DNA of 64,000 nucleotides from Streptomyces sp. R302 (lineage in GTDB: Bacteria > Actinomycetota > Actinomycetes > Streptomycetales > Streptomycetaceae): the NCBI RefSeq assembly GCF_012927245.1, contig NZ_JABBGE010000009.1, positions 186,001-250,000 on the forward strand, given 5' to 3'. Position numbers and translations under genes: made by a program. The first letter of the stretch is position 1. Every line of letters starts with the position of its first letter. The notes below the pieces were generated by a model. That model was not told where the DNA came from. It did not search any database and was given only the letters and a program-made list of their open reading frames with translations. Below are positions 35,304 to 44,369 of the stretch, one piece after another.

Positions 35304-36206
35304 GTGGGCAAGCGGGGAGCGCCCGACCGGCGCCGAGACGGCCGGCGGAGCGGGCGGAGCCGCCGCGCGGGGACGCGCGTCACGCGCCGCGGCCGGCTCG
35401 TCCTGTCGACCGTGGTCTTGATGGGCGTCTCGCTCGGCGCGGGCGTGGCGCTCGCCCACTTCCAGGAGAAGCGGGACGAGGCGGCGGCGCCCGCCGTGGG
35501 GTCCGAGGCGCCCCGGGCGCCCGGGCCCACCACCACGGCCACCACGCCGAAGGCGAAGGCGAAGCCGACGCCCACGCCGAGCAAGAAGCCGAAGCCCAAG
35601 CCGACGCCGACCGCCACGAAGAAGAAGCCCCCGACCGTGCCGCAGTCCGGTCCCGGCACCTTCACCTCCGCCACCGCCTCCGGCCGGGTCACCGGCACCA
35701 GCGGCACCCTGCGCCGCTACCGGGTGCAGATCGAGGACGGCGTCGACCTCTCGGCCCGGGGGACCGCCGAGGAGATCGAGGCGATCCTGGCCCATCCGCG
35801 CGGCTGGGCCGCGCACGGCCGGGGCCGTTTCCAGCTGGTGGCGTCGGACGCCGACTTCGTCATCCGGATAGCCACCCCCGACACCGCCGACGCGCTCTGC
35901 GCCCGGCAGGGCCTCAACACGCACGGCGAGCTGAACTGCGAGACCACCGACGGCGTCGTGGTGAACCTCAAGCGGTGGATGCTGGGCTCGCCGACCTTCG
36001 CCGGGCCGCCGGAGGAGTACCGGCACCTGATCATCAACCACGAGGTCGGGCACGAGATCGGGATCCGGCAGCACATGGACTGCGGAGGGCCGGGGAAGCC
36101 GGCGCCCGCGATGATGCAGCAGATCAAGGGCCTCAACGGATGTCGTTCGAACGCTTTTCCGTATAGCGAAGAGGGGATCTACATCACCGGTCCGATCGTG
36201 TCATGA
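35304..36206 (+). CDS. DUF3152 protein, membrane-anchored, with zincin motif
   Basis: This 300-aa protein has a basic N-terminus, one membrane helix (LVLSTVVLMGVSLGAGVALA, about residues 34-53), a Pro/Lys/Thr-rich spacer and a C-terminal DUF3152 domain. The domain contains HEVGHEIGIRQH, a full HExxHxxGxxH zinc-protease motif, and an adjacent MDCGGPGKPAPAMMQQ turn where a methionine could form the metzincin Met-turn. It therefore looks like an extracellular zinc metallopeptidase (inference). The GTG at 35304 has AGGGGGG upstream. Confidence 0.83.
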   Translation: MGKRGAPDRRRDGRRSGRSRRAGTRVTRRGRLVLSTVVLMGVSLGAGVALAHFQEKRDEAAAPAVGSEAPRAPGPTTTATTPKAKAKPTPTPSKKPKPKPTPTATKKKPPTVPQSGPGTFTSATASGRVTGTSGTLRRYRVQIEDGVDLSARGTAEEIEAILAHPRGWAAHGRGRFQLVASDADFVIRIATPDTADALCARQGLNTHGELNCETTDGVVVNLKRWMLGSPTFAGPPEEYRHLIINHEVGHEIGIRQHMDCGGPGKPAPAMMQQIKGLNGCRSNAFPYSEEGIYITGPIVS

Positions 36207-36327
36207 TGCGCGTGGGACGCGTGCGAAGGAGCACGCCTCCCGAGGGGACCGGAGCTCCCGTGGCGCGCCGCCGAGCGCGCACGGTGGAGCGGACCGCTAC
36301 CCGGTAGCCCGTATCGAGGAGACAGCA

Positions 36328-37185
36328 ATGTCATCCACCCCCTCTCCCGATGCCTCCGGAGCCGGATCGGTCGTCGACACGCCGAATCTCGACTTCGCCG
36401 GCACGACGCCGTACGAGGACTACGTCCAGGCGGACGTCCTCACCCACCTCCAGCACCTCCGCTCGGACGACCCCGGCGAGATGGTCTTCCTGGTCACCAC
36501 CCAGGTCATGGAGCTGTGGTTCACGGTCATCGTCCACGAGTGGGAGACCGCGAGCCGCGCGCTGCGCGAGGAGCGCCTGCCCGTCGCCGTCGACGCGCTG
36601 AAGCGCTCGGTCCGCGAGCTGGAGGCCCTGAACCACTCCTGGCGGCCGCTCTCCCAGCTCACCCCCGGCCAGTTCAACGCCTACCGCGGCGCGCTCGGCG
36701 AGGGCTCCGGCTTCCAGTCGGCGATGTACCGCCGCATGGAGTTCCTGCTCGGCGAGAAGTCGGCGTCCATGCTCGTCCCGCACCGGGGCGCGCCCCGCGT
36801 CCACGCCGAGCTGGAGAAGGCGCTGCACGAGCCGAGCCTGTACGACGAGGTGCTCGGCTTCCTCGCCCGCCGGGGCCTGCCCGTGCCGCCGTCCGTCCTC
36901 ACCCGCGACCTGACGCAGCGCTACGAGCCCTCGCCGCAGGTCGAGGCCGTGTGGGCGGCGCTGTACGCGGCGCCGGAGGAGCACGAGGAGCTCGTCCGCC
37001 TCGGCGAGGCCCTCAGCGACGTCGCCGAACTCGTCTGGCGATGGCGCAACGACCACCTGGTGGCGACCCGCCGCGCGATGGGCTCCAAGACCGGCACCGG
37101 CGGCTCCGCGGGCGTGGCCTGGCTGGAGAAGCGCGCCCAGAAGAACGTGTTCCCCGAGCTCTGGACGGCCCGCAGCCATGTCTGA
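36328..37185 (+). CDS. kynA: tryptophan 2,3-dioxygenase
   Basis: This 285-aa haem enzyme opens the indole ring of tryptophan to N-formylkynurenine. It shows YEDYVQADVLTHLQHLRSDD, LVTTQVMELWFTVIVHEWE, LTPGQFNAYRGALGEGSGFQ and WRWRNDHLVATRRAMGSKTGTGGS with the conserved His. The ATG is preceded by GAGGAGA. kynU starts inside its last codons (8-base overlap), so the pair is translationally coupled. Confidence 0.93.
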   Translation: MSSTPSPDASGAGSVVDTPNLDFAGTTPYEDYVQADVLTHLQHLRSDDPGEMVFLVTTQVMELWFTVIVHEWETASRALREERLPVAVDALKRSVRELEALNHSWRPLSQLTPGQFNAYRGALGEGSGFQSAMYRRMEFLLGEKSASMLVPHRGAPRVHAELEKALHEPSLYDEVLGFLARRGLPVPPSVLTRDLTQRYEPSPQVEAVWAALYAAPEEHEELVRLGEALSDVAELVWRWRNDHLVATRRAMGSKTGTGGSAGVAWLEKRAQKNVFPELWTARSHV

Positions 37186-38446
37186 CACGTACGAGCGGGC
37201 CCAGGAGCCCGCGGAGGCCGAGCGCCTCGACGTCGCGTCCGCCCTCCGCGAGGAGGCCCGGCGCCTCGACGCCGCCGATCCGCTCGGCGGTCACCGTGCG
37301 AAGTTCGCGCTCGACGAGGAGACCGTCTACCTCGACGGCAACTCGCTCGGCGCGCTCCCCGCGCACGTCCCCGCCCGCATGGCCGACGTCATCGGCCGCG
37401 AGTGGGGCGAGCTGCGGATCCGTTCCTGGGACGAGTCGGGCTGGTGGACCGCCCCCGAGCGGATCGGCGACCGGATCGCCCCGCTCGTCGGCGCCGCCGC
37501 CGGGCAGATCGTCGCCGGCGACTCGACCAGCGTGAACGTCTTCAAGGCGGTCGTCGCGGCGGCCCGCCTCGCGGGAGAAGCCGGAGAGGGACGCGACGAG
37601 ATCCTGGTGGACGCGTCGACGTTTCCCACGGACGGGTACATCGCGGAGTCCGCGGCCCGGATGACCGGTCACCGGATCGTGCCCCTCGACCCGGCCGACA
37701 TCCCCGCCGCCGCGGGCGACCGGACGGCGCTCGCGCTCGTCAACCACGTCGACTACCGCACCGGCCGGCTGCACGACCTGCCCGGCACCACCGCCGCCCT
37801 CCACGCGGCGGGCGCGCTGGCCGTCTGGGACCTGTGCCACAGCGCCGGCGCCCTGCCCGTCGGCCTCGACGCGCACGGTGTGGACCTGGCGGTCGGCTGC
37901 ACCTACAAGTACCTCAACGGCGGCCCCGGTTCGCCCGCGTACCTGTACGTCGCCGAGCGCCACCAGGACCGCTTCGACTCGCCGCTGCCCGGCTGGACCT
38001 CGCACGCCGACCCGTTCGGCATGACGCCCGGCTACCGGCCCGCCGACGGCGCCGTCCGGGGCCGCGTCGGCACCCCGGACATCCTGTCCATGCTGGCCCT
38101 GGAGGCGGCGCTCGACGTGTGGGACGGGGTCGCGATCGACGCCGTCCGCGCCAAGTCCCTCGCGCTCACGGACTTCTTCCTGGAGTGCGTGCGGGCCTAC
38201 GCCCCCGAGGGCCGGGTCACCCCGATCACCCCGGAGGCGCACGCCGAACGCGGCAGCCAGGTGGCACTGGCCTGCGCGGACGCGCCCACCGTGATGCCCG
38301 AGCTGATCAAGCGCGGGGTGGTGGGCGACCTGCGCCGTCCGGACATCCTGCGGTTCGGCTTCACGCCGCTGTACGTCGGCTTCGCGGACGCCGAGCAAGC
38401 GGCCCGCGTCCTGGCGGACGTCCTGGCCGGGACGCCGTCCGACTGA
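37178..38446 (+). CDS. kynU: kynureninase
   Basis: This 422-aa PLP enzyme splits kynurenine to anthranilate and alanine. It shows VYLDGNSLGALPAHVPARM, WGELRIRSWDESGWWTAP, LVNHVDYRTGRLHD, WDLCHSAGALPVGLDAHGVD and the PLP-lysine region GCTYKYLNGGPGSPAYLYV. Overlap with kynA and the downstream hydrolase gene make a three-step tryptophan-to-anthranilate route. Confidence 0.94.
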   Translation: MSDTYERAQEPAEAERLDVASALREEARRLDAADPLGGHRAKFALDEETVYLDGNSLGALPAHVPARMADVIGREWGELRIRSWDESGWWTAPERIGDRIAPLVGAAAGQIVAGDSTSVNVFKAVVAAARLAGEAGEGRDEILVDASTFPTDGYIAESAARMTGHRIVPLDPADIPAAAGDRTALALVNHVDYRTGRLHDLPGTTAALHAAGALAVWDLCHSAGALPVGLDAHGVDLAVGCTYKYLNGGPGSPAYLYVAERHQDRFDSPLPGWTSHADPFGMTPGYRPADGAVRGRVGTPDILSMLALEAALDVWDGVAIDAVRAKSLALTDFFLECVRAYAPEGRVTPITPEAHAERGSQVALACADAPTVMPELIKRGVVGDLRRPDILRFGFTPLYVGFADAEQAARVLADVLAGTPSD

Positions 38447-38576
38447 CCTTCCGGAGAAGGACGGTGACCGGCCGTCAGATCGGATGATCTTCACCTGATC
38501 TGCGGGGCCCGGACCCTGATACGGTCCCCGCAGGTCAGGCCGATTCGGCCCCGTCACCGAGAGGTTGGAACCCCCC

Positions 38577-39446
38577 ATGCCGGACCCCGCCGCGCGCGAC
38601 GCCGCCGAAGAGGCATCGGCCTTCTCGCACCCGGCCGTTCCCCCCGACGCCACCGCCGCGTACGGCGACCACCCCGACCAGATCGTCGACCTGTACGCCC
38701 CCAAGGCCGGCGACGGGCGCGCCCCGCTCGTCGTCGTCCTGCACGGCGGCGCCTGGCGGGCCCCCTACGACCGGCAGCACATCAGCCCCTTCGCCGACTT
38801 CCTCGCCCGCCGCGGCTTCGCCGTCGCCAGCGTCGAGTACCGGCGCGGCCCCGGCCTCCCCCACCAGGGCGGTACGACCCCGGTCGCGGGCCGCTGGCCG
38901 GAGACCTTCGACGACGTGGCCGCCGCCCTCGACGCCGTACCGGAGCTCGCCGCCGCGCATCTGCCGCAGGCCGACCCGCACCGCACCGTCCTCACCGGCC
39001 ACTCGGCCGGCGGCCAGCTCGCCCTGTGGGCCGCCGCCCGGCACGTGCTGCCCGCCGGCTCCCCCTGGCGGCTGCCCGCCCCGCCCGCGCTGCGCGGCGT
39101 CGTCGCCCTCGCGCCCATCGGCCACTTCGACCGGGCCCGCGAACTCGACGTGTGCGGCGGGGCGGTGACCCAGCTGCTCGGCGGCGCGGAGGCGTACGAG
39201 GAGCGGGCCGCGGCCACCGACCCGGCGCGGCTGCTGCCCACCGGCATCGCCACCGCCCTCGTCCAGGGCCGCGCCGACCTCACCGTCCCCGCCGAGGTCG
39301 CCGACGCCTTCGTCGAGGCCGCGGCGAAGGCGGGCGAGACGGTCGGCCTCACGCTCCTGGAGGACGTCGGCCACTTCCCCCTCATCGACCCGGCGGCCGA
39401 CGCGTGCGCGGTCGTCGCGGAGGAGCTCGCGCAGCTGGCGTTCTGA
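38577..39446 (+). CDS. alpha/beta hydrolase, probable kynurenine formamidase
   Basis: This 289-aa protein has the oxyanion motif VVVLHGGAWRAPYDR, the nucleophile elbow LTGHSAGGQLALWAA and a late His in EDVGHFPLID. The HGGAW start is shared with KynB-type and arylformamidase-like esterases. Its place right after kynA-kynU strongly suggests that it hydrolyses N-formylkynurenine; the same gene trio is known in S. coelicolor. A gap of about 130 bases separates it from kynU. The ATG at 38577 was chosen over an in-frame TTG four codons upstream. Confidence 0.78.
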   Translation: MPDPAARDAAEEASAFSHPAVPPDATAAYGDHPDQIVDLYAPKAGDGRAPLVVVLHGGAWRAPYDRQHISPFADFLARRGFAVASVEYRRGPGLPHQGGTTPVAGRWPETFDDVAAALDAVPELAAAHLPQADPHRTVLTGHSAGGQLALWAAARHVLPAGSPWRLPAPPALRGVVALAPIGHFDRARELDVCGGAVTQLLGGAEAYEERAAATDPARLLPTGIATALVQGRADLTVPAEVADAFVEAAAKAGETVGLTLLEDVGHFPLIDPAADACAVVAEELAQLAF

Positions 39447-39530
39447 GGCGCCGGGCGTCCGTAGTACTCAAGGGGGACGGCCCGGGATCCGCATCCAGCG
39501 GGACGCGGGCCGCCCCGGGCCTTCCGTACC

Positions 39531-40859
39531 GTGGACGGCGTGAACCCGACACAGACCCCCGACACGGGCAGCCGCAGCCCCGAGCTCCGCATGACGCTGG
39601 ACGCGCTCGGCGGTCTGCGCGAAGACCTCTCCGGCGACGCCCTCGGCTACCGCCCGCTGCCCCGGCTCGCGCCGGACAGCCCCGTGCTGCGCTTCCTGCC
39701 CCGGCGGCTGCGCCCGCACACCGGGCTGCTGCCGCACGCGGCGATCGGCTTCCTCGCCCTGGTGACCTTCCTCCTCGGCTTCGAGGAGATCAACGACTCC
39801 GTCGGGCCGGTCGCCCTCGTCACCTGCCTGGTGCCGACGGCCGCCGTGCTCCTCACCGTGAGCCGGCCGGCACCGGCCTTCTGGTTCTCGATAGGGTCGA
39901 CGCCCTTCGTCGCCTACCTGAGCGGCTACGACGGCTGGCCCTGGGCGCCGAGCTCTTTCGGCGCCCACCTCTTCGTCCTCGTCGTCGTCGCCCTGCGGAC
40001 CGGCCCCCGGGCCGCCGCGTGGATGTGGCTGATCACCGCCGCGTACGCCACCTTCACCTCCTTCTTCCTGAGCATGGGCTCGGGATACGGCTTCAACGGT
40101 GCCGAGATGCTCTTCTTCTCCGCCCTCTTCCTGCTGGTCATCGCCGTCGTCCAGATCCGCCGCCAGGCGGTGCGCGAAGTCACTGCCCAGCAGTCCGTCA
40201 CCGCCGTCGAGCGCTCCAAGCGGACCCTCCTGGAGGAGCGGACCACCATCGCGCGGGAGCTGCACGACGTCGTCGCGCACCACATGTCGGTGGTGGCCAT
40301 CCAGGCCGAGGCCGCGCCCTACCGGGTGGAGAACCCGCCGCCGGAGCTGGAGCAGGCCTTCCTCACCATCCGGGAGAACGCCGTCGCCGCCCTCACCGAG
40401 CTGCGCCGCATCCTCGGTGTCGTCCGCGCCGAGGACTACGAGGCCCCCGACGCCCCGCAGCCCACCCTCGCCGACCTCGACGGGCTCGTCGGCAACGTCC
40501 GGGAGGCCGGGCTCGACGTGGCCCTGACCGTCACCGGCGCGGTGCGGGAACTGCCGCAGGGCGTCGAGCTGTCGGCGTACCGGATCGTCCAGGAGGCCCT
40601 CTCCAACGTGCTGCGGCACGCGCCGGGCGCCCCGGCGAAGGTCGAGGTCAGCCATGTCCTCGGCGGCCTCGGCCTGCGCATCGCGAACGGTCCGGCGCGC
40701 GGCCTGGTGAAGCCGTCCCCGGGTGCGGGGCACGGCATCACCGGCATGCGGGAGCGTGTCACGATGCTCGGCGGGGAGATGACCGACGGACCGACGGACG
40801 ACGGGGGCTACGAGGTCGCCGTCTTCGTCCCCGTCCAACGCGAAGGGACCGACCAGTGA
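39531..40859 (+). CDS. NarL-family sensor histidine kinase
   Basis: This 442-aa kinase has a cytoplasmic N-terminus of about 65 residues, about five membrane helices (70-205), then a HisKA_3 dimerisation box ERTTIARELHDVVAHHMSVV with phosphoacceptor H245 and a short ATPase domain with VQEALSNVLRHAPG and GHGITGMRERV. There is no extracellular sensor domain, so the signal is probably read in the membrane. The response regulator start overlaps its stop. Confidence 0.93.
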   Translation: MDGVNPTQTPDTGSRSPELRMTLDALGGLREDLSGDALGYRPLPRLAPDSPVLRFLPRRLRPHTGLLPHAAIGFLALVTFLLGFEEINDSVGPVALVTCLVPTAAVLLTVSRPAPAFWFSIGSTPFVAYLSGYDGWPWAPSSFGAHLFVLVVVALRTGPRAAAWMWLITAAYATFTSFFLSMGSGYGFNGAEMLFFSALFLLVIAVVQIRRQAVREVTAQQSVTAVERSKRTLLEERTTIARELHDVVAHHMSVVAIQAEAAPYRVENPPPELEQAFLTIRENAVAALTELRRILGVVRAEDYEAPDAPQPTLADLDGLVGNVREAGLDVALTVTGAVRELPQGVELSAYRIVQEALSNVLRHAPGAPAKVEVSHVLGGLGLRIANGPARGLVKPSPGAGHGITGMRERVTMLGGEMTDGPTDDGGYEVAVFVPVQREGTDQ

Positions 40860-41518
40860 TCAGGGTGCTGATCGTCGACGACCAGATCATGGTCCGGGAG
40901 GGCTTCTCCGTGCTGCTCGGCGCGATGCCGGACATCGAGGTCGTCGGCGAGGCCGTCAACGGCCGGGAGGCGGTCGCGCAGGTCGCCGCACTCCGCCCGG
41001 ACGTCGTCCTCATGGACATCCGGATGCCCGAACTCAACGGCATCGAGGCCACCCGCGAGATCGTCGCCGCCGACGCGGACGCGAAGGTCCTCGTCCTCAC
41101 CACCTTCGACCTCGACGAGTACGTGTACCAGGCGCTGCGCGCCGGCGCGTCCGGCTTCCTCCTCAAGGACGCCTCCGCCCGGCAGCTCGCCGACGGCGTC
41201 CGGATCGTCGCGGCGGGCGAGGCGCTGCTCGCGCCGACCGTGACGAAACGGCTCATCACCGAGTTCGCGCGGACCGCCGACACCGCGCCGCGGGTGCCCG
41301 CCGTCGCCCAGGTCGGCGAGCTCACCGAACGCGAGACGGAGGTCCTCGTCCTCATCGCGCAGGGCCTGTCCAACCAGGAGATCGCCGAGCACCTCGTCGT
41401 CGCCGAGTCGACCATCAAGACCCACGTCAGCCGGATCCTGGTCAAGCTGGGCCTGCGCGACCGGACACAGGCGGCGGTCTTCGCGTACGAGGCGCGGCTT
41501 GTGCAGGTCGGGCGGTAG
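40856..41518 (+). CDS. NarL/FixJ-type response regulator
   Basis: This 220-aa regulator has a receiver domain with VLIVDDQ, phosphoacceptor D54 in LMDIRMPELNG and the FLLKDAS lysine. A GerE helix-turn-helix follows: LTERETEVLVLIAQGLSNQE, then IAEHLVVAESTIKTHVSRIL. The GTG start overlaps the kinase stop by four bases (GTGA). Targets cannot be read from sequence; the downstream P450 gene begins only ten bases after its stop and may be in the same transcript. Confidence 0.94.
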   Translation: MIRVLIVDDQIMVREGFSVLLGAMPDIEVVGEAVNGREAVAQVAALRPDVVLMDIRMPELNGIEATREIVAADADAKVLVLTTFDLDEYVYQALRAGASGFLLKDASARQLADGVRIVAAGEALLAPTVTKRLITEFARTADTAPRVPAVAQVGELTERETEVLVLIAQGLSNQEIAEHLVVAESTIKTHVSRILVKLGLRDRTQAAVFAYEARLVQVGR

Positions 41519-41528
41519 CGTCCCCCGC

Positions 41529-42737
41529 ATGGACGCCGCCGCACTGTTCGACCCCTGGTCCCCGGAGTTCGTCGCCGACCCGTACCCGGCGTACGCCGCG
41601 CTGCGGGACGGCGGGCGGGCGCACTGGTACGGGCCCGCCCGCCAGTGGCTCGTCCCGCACCACGCGGACGTGTCGGCGCTGCTGCGGGACCGGCGCCTGG
41701 GGCGTACGTACACCCACCGCTTCACCCACGAGGAGTTCGGCCGCGCGGCCCCCGACCCGCTGCACGAGCCCTTCCACACCCTCAACGACCACGGTCTGCT
41801 CGACCTGGAGGGCGCCGACCACACCCGCATCCGGCGGCTGGTCTCCAAGGCCTTCACCCCGAGGACGGTGGAGAGGCTGGCGCCGACGGTACGGGAGCTG
41901 GCCGCCGGCCTGGTCGGCGAGCTGGTCGCGGCGGGCGGCGGCGACCTCCAGGCGGCGGTCGCCGAACCCCTGCCGGTCGCGGTCATCGCCGCGATGCTGG
42001 GCATTCCGGAGGCCGACGAGGAGCGGGCCATGCTGCGGCCCTGGTCGGCGGCGATCTGCGGGATGTTCGAGCTGAACCCGTCGGAGGAGACGGCCCGCGC
42101 GGCCGTCCGCGCCTCCGTCGAGTTCTCCGACTACCTGCGCCGGCTGGTCGCGCGCCGGCGGTCCGACCCGGGCGACGACCTGATCTCCGCGCTGATCGGG
42201 GTCGAGGAGCTGACCGAGCAGGAGATGATCTCCACCTGCGTGCTGCTGCTGAACGCGGGGCACGAGGCGACGGTGAACACCACGACGGGTGGGGTGTGGA
42301 CGCTGCTGCGGCACGGGATGTGGGACGCGTCCCTGTCGTCGGATCCCGAAAAGTTGTCCACAGCTGTGGATGAACTTCTCCGCTACGACACACCGCTCCA
42401 GATGTTCGAGCGCTGGGTCCTCGACGACATCGAGGTCGGCGGGACGGTGATCCCGCGGGGTTCGGAGGTCGCGCTCCTGATGGGCTCGGCCAACCGCGAC
42501 CCGGCGCGCTTCGGTCCCACGGCGGACGCCCTGGACCTCACCCGCGCGGACAACCCCCATGTCAGCTTCGGCGCGGGCATCCATTACTGCCTGGGCGCGC
42601 CGCTGGCCCGCCTGGAGCTGACCGCCGTCTTCGCGGAACTCCTCCGTCAGGCCCCCGGTCTGCGCCTCGCGGCCCCGCCGCGGCGGAGGGCCGGCTTTGT
42701 GATCCGGGGCGTGGAGGAACTGCCCGTGGAGGTGTAG
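41529..42737 (+). CDS. cytochrome P450 (CYP107-like)
   Basis: This 402-aa P450 has the I-helix LLLNAGHEATVNTTTGGVW (A-G-H-E-A-T), the ExxR pair in VDELLRYDTPLQMFERWV and the haem loop FGAGIHYCLGAPLARLE with the axial Cys at residue 354. It hydroxylates a small molecule using external ferredoxin; none is encoded next to it. It resembles CYP107-type enzymes of the Streptomyces core genome. It begins ten bases after the response regulator. Confidence 0.9.
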   Translation: MDAAALFDPWSPEFVADPYPAYAALRDGGRAHWYGPARQWLVPHHADVSALLRDRRLGRTYTHRFTHEEFGRAAPDPLHEPFHTLNDHGLLDLEGADHTRIRRLVSKAFTPRTVERLAPTVRELAAGLVGELVAAGGGDLQAAVAEPLPVAVIAAMLGIPEADEERAMLRPWSAAICGMFELNPSEETARAAVRASVEFSDYLRRLVARRRSDPGDDLISALIGVEELTEQEMISTCVLLLNAGHEATVNTTTGGVWTLLRHGMWDASLSSDPEKLSTAVDELLRYDTPLQMFERWVLDDIEVGGTVIPRGSEVALLMGSANRDPARFGPTADALDLTRADNPHVSFGAGIHYCLGAPLARLELTAVFAELLRQAPGLRLAAPPRRRAGFVIRGVEELPVEV

Positions 42738-42788
42738 CGGTGGCCGGTGTCCCGGGCAGGACACCGGCCACCCCGTGGCGCCACGGCC

Positions 42789-44369
42789 TCAGCAGGCGAT
42801 GTCCCGCCGCCGCAGCCGCCACAGCCCGCCCGCGACCAGGGCCGCGGCGATCGCCGTGAGCACCAGCAGCGGCGCCCACGTCATCTCCGGGCCCGGGAGC
42901 TTCGGCAGGTGGCCGAAGGGCGAGAGGTCGAGGACCGCCTGCGGCAGGTTCAGGGCCGGGCCGATCCAGCCGATGACCAGTGCGAGTCCCGCCGCGCCCC
43001 ACGCCGCCACCGCGGCCTTCGGGAAGGCGCCCCACAGCAGCACCGCGACTCCGCCCAGGACCCAGATCGCGGGCAGCTGGGCGAGCGCCGCGCCGAGGAC
43101 GGGCCCGAAGTCCTTGCCGTACGAGGCGGCCAGGCCGACCCCCGCGAGGGCCATGATCAGCACCGTCCCGCCGAATGCCACGGCCAGGTGCCCCGCCGCC
43201 CACCGCAGCCGGCCGAGCACGCCGGCCAGGAGCGGTTCGGCGCGCTGCGAGGTCTCCTCGCCGTGCAGCCGCAGCACCGAGCCGACCACGAACAGTCCGG
43301 CGATCAGCCCGAACAGGCCGACCATGGCGGCGAGGAAGGCGTCCGTGAGGGCGCTCTGCCCGCCCATCCGCTCGAAGATCTCCTTCGCCTGCTCGTTGTC
43401 CCCGACGATGTCCGCCGCGCCCTCGACCATCCCGCCGAAGACGAGCCCGGCCACGAGGAACCCGAGCGACCAGCCGAGGAGGCCGCCCCGCTGCAGCCGC
43501 CAGGCCAGCGCGCCGGCCGTCGCGAGCCGGCCCTCCGCCGGGCCGGGGCGGGCCGGCAGGAAGCTCATGCCGACGTCACGCCGCCCGGTCAGGACGTACG
43601 CCACCGCCGTCTGGACGAGGACCGCCGCCGCGATCAGCAGCACCACCCACCAGCGCTCGCCGCCGAACGGCCGGACCTGCTCCGCCCAGCCGACGGGCGA
43701 CAGCCAGGTCAGCACGGAGGAGCCTCCCTCCGTCCCGGCGTCGCCCGCCGCCCGCAGCACGAACGCGACGCCGAGGACCGCGGCCGTCAGGCCCTTCGCC
43801 AGCCGCGCGCTCTCCGTGAGCTGCGCGACGATCGTGGCGGTGGCGGCGAAGAGCATGCCGGTGCCGCCCACCGCGAGCCCGAGGGCGAGTGCCCCCGCCG
43901 TGCCCTGGCCGGCGAGCCCGGCCGTGATGATCAGTGCGACGGCGGTGTTGGCGACGAGCGCGGTGAGCAGCGCCGCCGTCAGGGGCGCGCGCCGGCCCAC
44001 CGCCCCGGCGGAGAGGAGCTCCTGACGGCCCGTCTCCTCCTCCTCGCGGGTGTGCCGGACGACGATGATCAGGCTCATCACGGCCGCGAGCGTCGCCGCG
44101 AAGACCCCGAACCGCCAGGCGACGAGCCCGCCGACGGAGTCGTCGAAGACCGGTCCGTACAGCGACCGGATGGAGCTGTTGGCGTTCATGGAGGCGGCGA
44201 TCTGCGCCCGCTTGGCGTCGGTGTCGTACAGCGCCCCGATCGTGCTGACGCCGCTGGAGGCCATGCCGCCGATGACCACCACCCACAGCGGCAGCATCAG
44301 CCGGTCGCGGCGCAGCGCGAGCCGGGCGAGGGTGCCGGTGCCGGTCAGGGGAACCGCGAGCGTGCTCAT
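42789..44369 (-). CDS. ABC exporter permease (large, two-repeat)
   Basis: This 526-aa membrane protein has about 12 hydrophobic helices arranged as two similar halves (for example LPLWVVVIGGMASSGVSTIG and LLGWSLGFLVAGLVFGGMVE). It carries the RHTREEEETGRQELLSAGAV and RLHGEETSQRAEPLLAGVLG boxes, which are the repeated EExxGR-like coupling segments of this exporter family (TipX/tetronasin-type). It forms the channel for the ATPase encoded just upstream; the two genes overlap by four bases. Confidence 0.88.
   Translation of the reverse strand: MSTLAVPLTGTGTLARLALRRDRLMLPLWVVVIGGMASSGVSTIGALYDTDAKRAQIAASMNANSSIRSLYGPVFDDSVGGLVAWRFGVFAATLAAVMSLIIVVRHTREEEETGRQELLSAGAVGRRAPLTAALLTALVANTAVALIITAGLAGQGTAGALALGLAVGGTGMLFAATATIVAQLTESARLAKGLTAAVLGVAFVLRAAGDAGTEGGSSVLTWLSPVGWAEQVRPFGGERWWVVLLIAAAVLVQTAVAYVLTGRRDVGMSFLPARPGPAEGRLATAGALAWRLQRGGLLGWSLGFLVAGLVFGGMVEGAADIVGDNEQAKEIFERMGGQSALTDAFLAAMVGLFGLIAGLFVVGSVLRLHGEETSQRAEPLLAGVLGRLRWAAGHLAVAFGGTVLIMALAGVGLAASYGKDFGPVLGAALAQLPAIWVLGGVAVLLWGAFPKAAVAAWGAAGLALVIGWIGPALNLPQAVLDLSPFGHLPKLPGPEMTWAPLLVLTAIAAALVAGGLWRLRRRDIAC

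Noticed and set aside
35550..35640. Lys/Pro/Thr repeat region of the DUF3152 gene
   Set aside because: Typical flexible wall-spanning spacer of a membrane-anchored protein, not a functional repeat array.
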